Shown here piece after piece: positions 6,829 through 14,647 of a stretch of DNA of 32,559 bases. A program made the position numbers and the translations under genes. The stretch covers positions 1 through 32,559 of the forward strand of contig JACAEQ010000031.1 in assembly GCA_013388755.1 (NCBI GenBank), given 5' to 3'. Each line of letters begins with the position of its first letter. Position 1 is the stretch's first letter. This stretch comes from Chloroflexota bacterium (lineage in GTDB: Bacteria > Chloroflexota > Chloroflexia > Chloroflexales > Roseiflexaceae). The notes below the pieces were generated by a model. That model was not told the origin of the DNA and searched no databases. It saw nothing but the letters and a program-made list of their open reading frames with translations.

Positions 6829-9003
6829 TTACGCTGCGACCCGCTGTGACTCGATGATCAATGGCAGCGCAAACGTAAATGTTGTGCCCAGGCCTTCTTC
6901 GCTCTCAACCCAGATCCGGCCGCCGTGGCCCTCAACAATCTGCTGGCAGATTGCGAGGCCCAGACCCAGGTTGCCGCTGGTTGTGCCGCGATGTTTGGCT
7001 ACCTGATAGAAACGCTGGAAGACCCTGGCAAGTTCATTTGCCGGGATGCCCACGCCCGTGTCGGAGACCCGAACCCACACTTCAGTGTCGTGTGTTTCGG
7101 CAGTGACAGTGATCACCCCGCCGGATGGTGTCGCCTTGATGGCGTTTTCTATCAGATTAGTAAGTACCTGACCGATGCGCTGGCTATCAAGGCGGCAGAG
7201 CGGCAGGTCTGGCGTGCGATTGACCAGTGACAGGCCATTCTGCTCGGCCTGCAATGCCAGCCGGTTGACCGTACCGGCGATCAGCAGCGCCAGGTCGCCG
7301 GTTTCGGGATGCAGTGCGAGGCGCCCGGCCTTGAAACGGTTATACTCGAGGAGTTCGGCGATGCGGCTTTTGAGTTGTTCGATCTGATCATCGGCCATGG
7401 TGAGAAATTCCTGCTGCAGCGAGGTCAGCGCCCCGGCGCGCCCTTGCAGCACCACTTTGACGAAGCCATTCAGCGAATGGATTGGATTGCGGAGTTCGTG
7501 GGACACCATGGAGATGAAATCCATGCGCGCGCGCTCCTCGGCCTTCTGATCGGTGATATCGTGGAGCACGATGGCCGTAAGGTTAGGCAAGATTCCATCG
7601 GTATGAACGCGCGACGCGAAGGCCTGGTAAACTCGTTGCCCTTCACCGGTGTCATCATCACCGCCAACCCGCAACTCGGGCGCCATCACCGGCCTGCCAT
7701 CCTCAGAGAGGCTCCTGGCCAGTTCGCGCAGCCGTTCGAGCCATGGCCGTGGCGCCGACCGATCATTGAGCAACGCCTGGCCGATCGGATTGGTGAGCAA
7801 AACGTTCAGATCCTCATCGAGCACAACCAGACCATCGTTGATGTCGCGCAGGACAGCATGCAGGAGCTGTTGCTGGCGCCGCAGGCGGCTATGCAATTCA
7901 GCGTTGCCGATTGCGATGCCAGCCTGGGCGGCAAAGGCTGACAGGTGACGCGCATCACTGCTGGAGAATGCTGCGAACGTTGCACTCACCACCGTGAGCG
8001 CGCCATGCGGTGCGCCTTCTCCGACGAACAGAGGCACACAGAGCACGGAACGCAACCCGAGGCTGCTCATATCACCCAGTGCCGCATCAAGTGCGGCGTC
8101 GGCAATGACGGCCGGTACCTGCTCGTGCATAACCCGGCGCGTGAGCGCATCAACCCAGGGTGCTTCGAGCTGGCCATCGCGCGAGTACACGCGATTGGTC
8201 AGCCCATCTTCGGTTTCCAGGGTCAGAACCACCGCGTGCGTGCGCTCCGGGCCGAATGTCTGGACGGTGCTGTCAACGATCTGTTCCAGCACCTCTTCCA
8301 GGCTCAAGGTGCTGGTCACGGCGCGCAGACCTTCCTCGAGTGCATGTCGCTCACGCATGCGCGCGCGCAGTTCGCTCGCAAGATGCTCAAGCTCCTCAAC
8401 ACGCGCCTCGCGGGTATTACGTTCGCGCTGCAACTCGCGCGTCAGGCCGGCAATGGCGTATTGCTGGCGCACGGCCGCCAGAATCGCCGTCGCGCCGAAT
8501 CCCAGGCTTCCCAGCAACAGGCCCCATCCGCCCGGTTCATCGCCGGGGGCAAGTGATGCCGCCTGTGAGCGGGCCAGCGATGCGTGGTACAGATAGATCG
8601 GGCCAAGCACGAAGGGCATCACCACCGTCGCCGAGTTGCGCGCATACCCTGCCAGCGCCCGCAGCGCGATCAGCAGATAGACCGGCAGGAACGAGGCAAG
8701 AGCGCCGGTGCGGCTGATCAGCACGATACCAAGCATGGCATCGGCGGCGATCATCAGCCAGCCATAGAGGGATTGTCGCGGCGCGACTGCCTCGGAGATG
8801 CGATCCCCCGCTAACCAGAGCAGCCACAACTGGATGAAGGCATAGATCATGAGCGATAGCCAGACGACCTCAGCCAGCGGAGCCGCGATGAGCCACCAGG
8901 CCAGGAACAGGCCTGGTAACGGCACGGTCGCCCGTAAGAGCGACTTACGGCGCTCCACCAGCCAGGATGGAACCTGGCGCGCGAGCGTATCTCCGGCAAT
9001 CAT
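6829..9003 (-). CDS. Membrane histidine kinase with GAF and PAS domains
   Basis: A 724-residue sensor kinase. Six hydrophobic helices lie within residues 26-178, followed by a coiled coil (about 187-232, rich in Arg and Glu). Then come a GAF domain (236-372), a PAS-like segment (378-490, GLVVLDEDLNVLLTNPIG), the HisKA dimerisation helix with the phospho-accepting His502 in MVSHELRNPIHS, and a HATPase domain with NLIENAIKAT, DTGVGIP and GNLGLGLAICQQIVEGHGG. The open frame reaches 9126, but the ATG at 9003 fits better because AGGA precedes it and the upstream bases belong to an intergenic repeat. Its partner should be the response regulator encoded 289 bases upstream on the same strand. The stimulus is unknown; the membrane region has no large periplasmic loop, so it may sense within the membrane or through GAF/PAS. 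Confidence 0.9.
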   Translation of the reverse strand: MIAGDTLARQVPSWLVERRKSLLRATVPLPGLFLAWWLIAAPLAEVVWLSLMIYAFIQLWLLWLAGDRISEAVAPRQSLYGWLMIAADAMLGIVLISRTGALASFLPVYLLIALRALAGYARNSATVVMPFVLGPIYLYHASLARSQAASLAPGDEPGGWGLLLGSLGFGATAILAAVRQQYAIAGLTRELQRERNTREARVEELEHLASELRARMRERHALEEGLRAVTSTLSLEEVLEQIVDSTVQTFGPERTHAVVLTLETEDGLTNRVYSRDGQLEAPWVDALTRRVMHEQVPAVIADAALDAALGDMSSLGLRSVLCVPLFVGEGAPHGALTVVSATFAAFSSSDARHLSAFAAQAGIAIGNAELHSRLRRQQQLLHAVLRDINDGLVVLDEDLNVLLTNPIGQALLNDRSAPRPWLERLRELARSLSEDGRPVMAPELRVGGDDDTGEGQRVYQAFASRVHTDGILPNLTAIVLHDITDQKAEERARMDFISMVSHELRNPIHSLNGFVKVVLQGRAGALTSLQQEFLTMADDQIEQLKSRIAELLEYNRFKAGRLALHPETGDLALLIAGTVNRLALQAEQNGLSLVNRTPDLPLCRLDSQRIGQVLTNLIENAIKATPSGGVITVTAETHDTEVWVRVSDTGVGIPANELARVFQRFYQVAKHRGTTSGNLGLGLAICQQIVEGHGGRIWVESEEGLGTTFTFALPLIIESQRVAA

Positions 9004-9050
9004 GGCTGTATCCTGTTCACGAAGGCGACGGTAAACGGTCGCCCTGCTCC

Positions 9051-9136
9051 ATGCTTCCAGATTGATTCTGCGGCATGATTGTTCCCGCACAGGCATGACG
9101 ATACGCGCGTGCGGGCGTACGAGCAACCGCCTGCGG
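9051..9136. repeat. Intergenic repeat shared with 4590-4653
   Basis: Second copy of the block described at 4590-4653. It carries an insertion of about 20 bases containing a second GGCATGA. It runs directly into the degenerate element copy that begins near 9133. Confidence 0.5.
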
Positions 9137-9245
9137 TCATTGTGCGGAGCGTCAGCGACAGCGTGCAGTACGCGACACGTGGCTGAAGCAATCGCGGCGT
9201 TTGATCAGGAGATTGCTTTGCTAGCGCTCGCAATGCCATGGCATC
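9133..9245. mobile_element. Degenerate internal copy of the 158-bp element
   Basis: The interior of the element at 17220-17377 can be followed here in the same orientation (GCGGTCA, TGCGGAGCG, CAGCGAC, GTGGCTGA, GGAGATTGC and GCTCGC in order), but both terminal repeats are missing. The inner stem is kept with different bases (AAGCAAT against ATTGCTT). It fills the gap between the response regulator and kinase genes. Confidence 0.55.
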
Positions 9246-9291
9246 CCTCAACCGTGGTGCGTGTGGGGCCACACGCTCATCCTGGAAGCAT

Positions 9292-9972
9292 TTAGCCTTC
9301 AAACTTGTATCCCAGATTGCGTACCGTTACCACGTACCGTGGGTGTTCAGGACTTGACTCGATCTTGGTACGAAGGCGGCGGATGTACACTGCGACCAGA
9401 TTGCTTTCTCCCTCGTAGTCATAGCCCCAGACTTTGGTCAGTATCTGGCTGGTGTTGAGCACGCGCCCGGCGTTCTTCATCAGATAGTACAGAAGACGAA
9501 ACTCCAGCGGCGTCAGTTCGACCGTGCGGCCATCGGCAAACAGTACCTTGTGTTCAACCGGGTCGAGCGTTATCTCCCCCTGGCTGAGGCGCGCCGACGG
9601 ATTGAGCATGTCGCTATTGCGGCGGCGCAACACTGCCTCCACACGCGCCAGCAATTCTGATGGCTCAAACGGTTTGATCAGATAATCGTCGCCGCCGATC
9701 TGCAGGCCGGTCACTTTGTCCTGGAGCTGGGATCGCGCTGAGAGGAAGATGATAGGAACGTCGGACGTCCGGCGAATCTGGCGGCAAACGTCGAAACCGT
9801 TGGCTTTCGGCATCATGACATCAAGCAGCACCAGATCGGGGTTATGCTGCTCGACCGACTGCACGATCGATGCGCCGTCGTAGGCTTTGATGACCTGGTA
9901 TCCTGCCTCTTCGAGGAGAAACGAGGTGAGCTTCACACTGGGCAGATCATCGTCGGCGACAAGAATATACAT
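9292..9972 (-). CDS. OmpR/PhoB-family response regulator
   Basis: A 226-residue two-domain regulator. The receiver domain (1-120) has Asp8 and Asp9 in the acidic pocket, the phosphorylated Asp51 in LVLLDVMMPKANG, Ser78 and Lys100 (LIKPFEP). The winged-helix DNA-binding domain (about 130-224) shows LTPLEFRLLYYLMKNAGRVL, QILTKVWGYDY and VAVYIRRLRTKIE, ending YVVTVRNLGYKFEG. The ATG at 9972 is chosen because AGAGGAAC precedes it and the receiver begins at once. The gene for its likely kinase follows on the same strand after 289 bases of repeat-derived DNA, so the two may be co-transcribed. Target genes are unknown. Confidence 0.92.
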   Translation of the reverse strand: MYILVADDDLPSVKLTSFLLEEAGYQVIKAYDGASIVQSVEQHNPDLVLLDVMMPKANGFDVCRQIRRTSDVPIIFLSARSQLQDKVTGLQIGGDDYLIKPFEPSELLARVEAVLRRRNSDMLNPSARLSQGEITLDPVEHKVLFADGRTVELTPLEFRLLYYLMKNAGRVLNTSQILTKVWGYDYEGESNLVAVYIRRLRTKIESSPEHPRYVVTVRNLGYKFEG

Positions 9973-10044
9973 GAAGGTGTTCCTCTTCTGATGTAAGAGA
10001 CGGGCGCTACCTGGTGCGTATCCGATCATCATTCGGACAGGCAC

Positions 10045-10402
10045 GGATGGGACAGCGCGCAGTTTTGATTACGCTATCCCGGCGGATATGTTGTCTCTGG
10101 CGATGATTACAGCTCTACTACAATTATGAACAGTGAGAATGATCGAAAAGTTACGCCGGTTGCAAATGACTTACAAACTCTTCATTGCGAATATATTCGT
10201 TAATTGAAGGTTAAAGGTGCCTGACAGAGTGGAACATGCAGAACACGTGGATTAGTACAGCTACCAATTCCCGGGTCAGGATCGGCCCATTCTGACCGAA
10301 GGCTCGGCTCCAGTATTCACGCTCACGTTGATCGTGCAATGCGAAGGAGCACTCCCCGAACCTGGTACGCGCGTCACACGACAGGCGAATCACACGGCGC
10401 TC
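10045..10402. other. Intergenic region, divergent promoters
   Basis: About 360 bases between the regulator gene (minus) and the DUF2085 operon (plus). It is clearly more AT-rich than its neighbours. It contains a perfect 12-bp palindrome CGAATATATTCG (10188-10199) and a hairpin GGTCAG/CTGACC (10274-10279 with 10292-10297). No gene is convincing here. It must carry the regulator's promoter, but I could not fix a -10/-35 pair for it. Confidence 0.5.
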
Positions 10403-10411
10403 TGCTATAAT
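10403..10411 (+). promoter_or_regulatory. Extended -10 promoter of the DUF2085-TlpA operon
   Basis: TGCTATAAT. The predicted start at about 10418 is only three bases before the ATG at 10421, and no ribosome site precedes that ATG, so the transcript is probably leaderless. Confidence 0.6.
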
Positions 10412-10420
10412 AGCGCTGCT

Positions 10421-10978
10421 ATGACAATCGAGACGCAACATCAGAACCTGGCAGCCATCGACCGGGCCGTTTCGTGGATCTTTCGCCACTGGCTTCTGCC
10501 GCTGAACGCGCTTGTGGGCATGTATGCCTGTCTACCCTGGGTCTCTCCCCTGTTGAAAGCCAGCGGGCATCCATTGCTGGGAGAGATTATCTTTCGTATC
10601 TATACTCCCTTGTGCCACCAGCGCCCCGAGCGTTCGTTCTTTGTCTGCGGGCACCAGGTGGCGTTTTGCCATCGTTGCACCGCCTTCTACGGTGGGATCT
10701 TTCTCGCCGGGCTGGGTTTCTCGGCGCTGCGCCACCGGCTGCGCCCGGCATCGCTCCGGCTTGGCGGTTTGTTGCTTCTGCCAATGCTGCTGGACGGAGG
10801 CTCACATATCATCAACGACGCATTGAACCTGGGTTGGCGCGGCGGTGGCGATGATATCGGCTCGCTCAATTTCTGGTTGCGTATGATTACCGGTGTGCTG
10901 GCGGCGCTGGCGGTGTTGCTCGTCGTGTACCCACGACTCGATCATGAACTGCCGCTTCAAGTCGTCGGGCGGCCGTGA
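10421..10978 (+). CDS. DUF2085 membrane protein (first of operon)
   Basis: A 185-residue membrane protein of the DUF2085 family. Its signature is a Cys/His-rich segment between the first helices: CHQRPERS at 65-72, then Cys76, His78, Cys83, His84, Cys86 and FYGG. About four hydrophobic helices follow, one carrying DGGSHIIND, typical of the family. The clustered Cys and His suggest metal or redox chemistry at the membrane, but no function is established for the family as far as I know. The start at 10421 is chosen over 10328 because a TATAAT box lies immediately upstream. It is followed after 33 bases by a thioredoxin-like lipoprotein and then a second DUF2085 protein, so the three probably act together. 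Confidence 0.8.
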   Translation: MTIETQHQNLAAIDRAVSWIFRHWLLPLNALVGMYACLPWVSPLLKASGHPLLGEIIFRIYTPLCHQRPERSFFVCGHQVAFCHRCTAFYGGIFLAGLGFSALRHRLRPASLRLGGLLLLPMLLDGGSHIINDALNLGWRGGGDDIGSLNFWLRMITGVLAALAVLLVVYPRLDHELPLQVVGRP

Positions 10979-11011
10979 GTCCGGCAGGCGGCGCCGGTCC
11001 AGCTGGCCGTC

Positions 11012-11614
11012 ATGGTCCGATATATGAAACGATTGCTCCCTGTCACGATATGTCTGGTGCTGTGTGCGGGGCTGGCGGCATGTGGCACGCAAGGCACCGC
11101 GCCTCCCGCTCCCACGCCGGGCAACACTTCCGCCGCGTTGCCGGCTGTCCCGCCGACAATTGCAGTCGAGTCGCGCCTGCTTGATCGCGGTTCGCCGGCG
11201 ATACCATCGCCGGGGCAGGTCGCACCCGACTTCGTGTATACGTTTACCGACGGTACGACGCAACGCCTGAGCGACTTGCGCGGCAGGAGGGTGCTGCTGA
11301 ACTTCTGGGCAACATGGTGTGGGCCGTGTGAGGAGGAGATGCCGGATCTGCAACGCCTGGCGAATGAACGCCGTGATGTGACCGTTCTGGCGATCAACAA
11401 GCTCGAACTGGTGGAGGCGATCGTCCCGTTTGCGCAGGAACGCGGCCTGACCCTGACGCTGATCGCCAATCCGGATGGCGATATCTCAGAGCGCTACGGC
11501 GCAAAGAATATTCCGATCAGTTATTTTATCAACAGTGACGGTAGCGTTGGCTCGCGGCACCTTGGCATTATGACCTATGAAACGATGATGGAACAGATCG
11601 AGAGATTGAAATAA
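11012..11614 (+). CDS. TlpA/ResA-like thioredoxin lipoprotein
   Basis: A 200-residue extracytoplasmic thiol-disulfide protein. Residues 1-24 form a lipoprotein signal ending in LAAC, with Cys24 to be lipidated. A Pro/Thr/Ala-rich spacer leads to a thioredoxin fold with the active site WATWCGPC (Cys103 and Cys106) and a cis-proline region NIPISYF (Pro168). The family reduces disulfides outside the membrane, for example in apocytochromes (ResA, CcmG) or copper-site proteins. A second ATG at 11024 is equally possible; neither has a strong ribosome site. The stop overlaps the next start (TAATG), so translation is coupled to the second DUF2085 gene. It might serve the ccm genes 15 kb away or the Cys-rich DUF2085 neighbours. 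Confidence 0.87.
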   Translation: MVRYMKRLLPVTICLVLCAGLAACGTQGTAPPAPTPGNTSAALPAVPPTIAVESRLLDRGSPAIPSPGQVAPDFVYTFTDGTTQRLSDLRGRRVLLNFWATWCGPCEEEMPDLQRLANERRDVTVLAINKLELVEAIVPFAQERGLTLTLIANPDGDISERYGAKNIPISYFINSDGSVGSRHLGIMTYETMMEQIERLK

Positions 11615-12477
11615 TGGAACGATCGAGCGAAGAAATCATCGAGCTGGCGCGGCGTGAGATCGCTGCGCGCCAGGCGCACGCGCTGGAAGAACGTGGTATG
11701 CGCGAGGTTCCGTGGCGCTATGCGTTCCTCGGTATGCTGGGCGCCATTCTGGCAGGGATGCTGCTCTGGCCGGGTGCGCCATTGAACTGGAAGATGTACG
11801 CGGCGGTACATGGCGTCTGCGCGCAGATTCATAATGTTGCCCTGGGGGGCGAGCAACTTCCGCTCTGTGCGCGTAATACCGGGATCTACAGCGGCTTTTT
11901 GCTCACCATGGTCTACCTGGCAATTCTGGGGCGCAGCCGCGCCGCCAGGCTGCCGCCGCCGGCGATTGTCGTCGTGCTGGCCGGCCTGGTTGTGATCATG
12001 GCGATTGACGGATTCAACTCGATGTTCGTCGATCTCTTTCTGCCGCATCTTTATACGCCCCGCAACGATCTTCGCACGTTGACCGGCATCGGTATGGGAA
12101 CAGCGATGGCTGTGATGATGGTGCTGATTCTGAACCTGTCGCTGCGACGCGATGCCGACATGGAGCAGCGGGTGATTGGCAACTGGCGCGAACTGGGGGG
12201 CGCATTACTGCTGGGGTTGCTGGTCCATGCCGCAATCTACGGCAATGTCGCCGTGAGCTACTGGCCGATCGCGATTGTTGCCTGGGCCGGGATCGTCGGG
12301 ATTCTGTTTTGTGTCAATCTGCTGATTGTTGCGCTGATCATGCGGTACGAGGGGCGGGTGACGCGCCTGGAGGACCTTGCGAGGCCGGCGACGCTGGCGC
12401 TGATTGTCACCGCGATCATGCTGGGCGCGCTCTCGTGGGGGCGCTTCTGGCTCGAAGCGAACGGGTTGATCTTGTAG
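11614..12477 (+). CDS. DUF2085-like membrane protein (last of operon)
   Basis: A 287-residue membrane protein with about seven hydrophobic helices and a charged, Glu/Arg-rich N-terminus of about 32 residues. The signature of the first DUF2085 protein is reduced but recognisable: His66, Cys69 and His73 (VHGVCAQIH), then Cys85 in LCARNTGIYSG, corresponding to CHRCTAFYGG. A helix with MAIDGFNSM matches the DGxxH/N segment of the family. It is about 100 residues longer than the first paralogue. It is translationally coupled to the TlpA-like lipoprotein. Function unknown. Confidence 0.75.
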   Translation: MERSSEEIIELARREIAARQAHALEERGMREVPWRYAFLGMLGAILAGMLLWPGAPLNWKMYAAVHGVCAQIHNVALGGEQLPLCARNTGIYSGFLLTMVYLAILGRSRAARLPPPAIVVVLAGLVVIMAIDGFNSMFVDLFLPHLYTPRNDLRTLTGIGMGTAMAVMMVLILNLSLRRDADMEQRVIGNWRELGGALLLGLLVHAAIYGNVAVSYWPIAIVAWAGIVGILFCVNLLIVALIMRYEGRVTRLEDLARPATLALIVTAIMLGALSWGRFWLEANGLIL

Positions 12478-12542
12478 GGGTCAGGGTGACGCGCCTGGTT
12501 GCAAAAACATCAGTGCTCTAACCTCCGATCCCTGACCTCTCC

Positions 12543-12578
12543 AGCGGCGCGCGGCAACCGTGATCTGCGGACGCGCCG
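12543..12578. repeat. 36-bp intergenic repeat, copy 2
   Basis: Matches 3090-3125 with three differences. It is followed at about 12583-12620 by a shortened piece of the 158-bp element (TCCTCGCG, CCGGT, GCTTCG, CTGCGCGCGC in the same order), making this gap a mosaic of repeat fragments. Confidence 0.65.
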
Positions 12579-12620
12579 CCCTTCCTCGCGCCGGTAGATG
12601 GCTTCGCTGCGCGCGCAATG

Positions 12621-12649
12621 AGAGCCAATCCGAATAACGGACTGGCTCT
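12621..12649. repeat. Solo-end hairpin overlapping the Rrf2 stop codon
   Basis: Twelve-base arms (AGAGCCAATCCG and CGGACTGGCTCT, one G-T type mismatch) around the loop AATAA. Its arms resemble the ends of the 158-bp element (GAGCCTGTCCGAA). The right arm runs into the Rrf2 stop codon. A sister hairpin with the same AATAA loop follows the ccmE stop at 29857-29879. A role as mRNA 3' stabiliser or terminator is possible, though no U run follows. Confidence 0.6.
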
Positions 12650-13088
12650 AAATGTAATACATCACGTCGCCGGAGCGTTGCGCCTTGCGCTGCCGCAGTT
12701 CCTCAAGCGTCACGCCCGCCAGGTACCGTTCCAGCATCGCGCGCGCGCCGTCCCATACCTCGCGCACCAGTTCCCGGTCGAGCGGTTCAGCCGGATCGAT
12801 CGCATCGCGACCACTGTCGCTCGCCAGCAATGGCCCTTCCAGTGCCACCAGGGCGTCGAGTACCGTGATCTGCGCTGGCGGGCGCGCCAGGCGATGCCCG
12901 CCCTGCGGACCACGCACGCTTTCGATCAGCCCCGCGCGGCGCAGCAGGATCAGGATCTGGTTCAGATAGTTCTCGTCGATCCCCTGGCGCTCGTGAATGT
13001 CGCGGCTCTGGATCGGCCCCTCGCCAACACGCTGCGCCAGATCGAGGAGCGCACGCAAGCCGTATTCGCCTTTGCTTGATATACGCAT
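12648..13088 (-). CDS. Rrf2-family transcriptional regulator without cysteines
   Basis: A 146-residue winged-helix regulator of the Rrf2 family. MRISSKGEYGLRALLDLA is the family start, IDENYLNQILILLRRAGLIESVRGPQGGHRLAR is the recognition helix and wing, and ITVLDALVALEGPL follows. IscR, NsrR and RsrR bind an iron-sulfur cluster through three cysteines after this region. Here the protein has no cysteine at all, so it cannot be a cluster sensor and is closer in type to CymR-like members. The ATG at 13088 gives the family-typical start; a GTG at 13100 is in frame and possible. An extended -10 box lies at 13132-13124. Target genes are unknown. Confidence 0.85.
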   Translation of the reverse strand: MRISSKGEYGLRALLDLAQRVGEGPIQSRDIHERQGIDENYLNQILILLRRAGLIESVRGPQGGHRLARPPAQITVLDALVALEGPLLASDSGRDAIDPAEPLDRELVREVWDGARAMLERYLAGVTLEELRQRKAQRSGDVMYYI

Positions 13089-13123
13089 GGCAATAGTCAC
13101 GTAATTTGCTCAAGTATCTAACT

Positions 13124-13132
13124 ATTATACCA
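13124..13132 (-). promoter_or_regulatory. Extended -10 promoter of the Rrf2 gene
   Basis: TGGTATAAT on the minus strand, with a predicted transcript start near 13117. The last base of this box is also the first base of the Mrr-like fragment's ATG on the other strand. Confidence 0.6.
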
Positions 13133-13485
13133 TGACCTTTGCCCATCCGGACGTGCGCCGCCCTGAAATGGATGCCGTCATCGGTGCATACGGCGGCCAG
13201 TATGATCGCGGCATGTTCATGACAACCGCCGGGTACGCGCGCCAGGCGCGCGCAAAGGCCACGGTATCGCTGCTGCTGCATGTTGATATCATTGACGGCC
13301 ACCAGGTTGCGGAGCAACTATTCACGATCGGGGGTTCGGGGGATGCCCCCGAAATGAACAATTGGCGGCAGGAAGTTTCCGTACGCGCCATGATACATCG
13401 AACCGGCCGGCGCAAAGAAGATATTCGTACTCCAGGTGTGAATACATACGTTGCAGAGCTTATCCGCCGGCATAACTTGGTATAA
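13132..13485 (+). pseudogene. Remnant of an Mrr-like restriction endonuclease
   Basis: A 117-codon open frame whose first half matches the C-terminal part of the Mrr catalytic domain. DRGMFMTTAGYARQAR corresponds to the usual GVFITTxxFxxxA, and VDIIDGHQVAEQLF to the usual LIDGxxLAxLM. The upstream half carrying the catalytic D and QxK is absent. A stop in frame at 13102 and the Rrf2 gene leave no room for it. There is no ribosome site, and the ATG lies on the opposite gene's -10 box. A hairpin TTCGGGGG/CCCCCGAA (13335-13353) interrupts the homology, and the later residues are not recognisable. Best read as a gene relic; a stand-alone small protein is less likely. Confidence 0.55.
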
Positions 13486-13486
13486 T
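13478..13486 (+). promoter_or_regulatory. Extended -10 promoter of the metzincin-nitrilase operon
   Basis: TGGTATAAT, predicting a transcript start near 13493 and a leader of about 60 bases before the metzincin ATG at 13554. Confidence 0.6.
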
Positions 13487-13553
13487 ACCAGCCAGCCACA
13501 TACCGTGGATAGCCTTGCAGAACGGCCGCCTGGATGTGAAAGGGGGTGTCACC

Positions 13554-14645
13554 ATGTCCGGTGATGAGATCCATGTCTGTGTTGATCGCGTTCTTCCAGC
13601 GGAGCTACAGGTCGAGGCCGCGGCGCGCGCTATTGCCGAAAACCCGGCCAATGCGCGCGATGTCAGCTTTCTCCCTTCCCCCGGGGCGCTGCCGCTCCCC
13701 CCCTCGTTTCTGGCATTGCTGACGGGCAAGTTGTGGGCCAATGGGCGCACCCTTCGGGTGCGCTTCCTCGACGGCGACCCGGTGGTACAGCAGCGTATCC
13801 CGCCGTTTGCCCACGAGTGGAGCAAGTATGCCAATATCACCTTCGCTTTTGGCAACGACCCTGATGCCGAGATTCGCATTTCGTTCCAGGATAGCGGCTC
13901 CTGGTCGTATCTTGGTACGGATGCGCTCAGCATCCCGCGGGACCAGCCAACGATGAACTATGGCTGGCTGCGTGCCGATACGCCCGACGAGGAGTATTCG
14001 CGCGTCGTCACCCATGAGTTCGGCCACGCGCTGGCCTGCATCCACGAGCATCAGAGCCCGGCAGCCGACATCCCCTGGGATAAGGACGCAGTCTACCGCT
14101 ACTATATGGGCCCGCCCAATAACTGGACGAAGGCCGAGGTTGACGCCAACCTGTTTGAGCGTTACAGCCGGACGATCACCCAGTTCAGCGCGTTCGACCG
14201 TGAGTCAATCATGCTCTACGCTATCCCGAACCAGTTCACTGTGGGCGACTATGAAGTTGGCTGGAACACGCATCTATCACCGGTCGACAAATCGTACATC
14301 GCTACGATTTATCCGAAGGTAGTCAAACCAACCGTTGAGTTGACGGTTGATGCGCGCGCAACGAACGCCACCATCGGCGCTCACGGTGAGATGGACCATT
14401 ATCGTTGTGCTATCGCCGCTGCCGGCGTGTATACCATTCAGACCGGTGGGCCGACCGATGTGTTCTTGCAGCTCTACGGCCCGAATAATGACACGACGTT
14501 GATCGCGGAAGACGATGATAGCGGGCTCTGGCTGAACGCGAAAATAGTGGCGAACCTCGGTCCGGGAACCTACTTTGTGAATGTGCGTCACTATCGCCCG
14601 ACAGGCACCGGGCGCTACACAATTGCCATCAAGAGTGGGCGACGG
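13554..14645 (+). CDS. Metzincin metalloprotease with C-terminal PPC domain
   Basis: A 363-residue zinc protease; the stop codon TGA extends to 14648. The zinc site is HEFGHALACIHE (154-165). This is the metzincin pattern HExxHxxGxxH with Ala in place of the usual Gly, followed by the Glu typical of astacins (M12A). The Met-turn is SIMLY, with Met220. Before it, the edge strand includes AEIRISFQ, normal for this clan. Residues from about 260 on resemble a pre-peptidase C-terminal (PPC) domain (TDVFLQLYGPNNDT, GPGTYFVNVRHY). No signal peptide is visible: the chain starts MSGDEIHVCVDRVLP. AGGGGGTG precedes the ATG at 13554. The stop overlaps the start of the nitrilase-fusion gene (TGATG), so both are made together. 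The substrate is unknown. Confidence 0.85.
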
Positions 14646-14647
14646 TG

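Noticed and set aside
10211-10489. 92-codon minus-strand frame upstream of the DUF2085 operon
   Set aside because: It overlaps the operon's -10 box and first codons, has no ribosome site and no known motif.
12543-12650. Possible small RNA gene
   Set aside because: The hairpins are explained by shared repeat pieces found elsewhere, and no promoter or U-tract terminator frames the segment.
13335-13353. Hairpin TTCGGGGG/CCCCCGAA as a terminator
   Set aside because: No U run follows and it lies inside the Mrr-like fragment; an inserted palindrome or chance is as likely.
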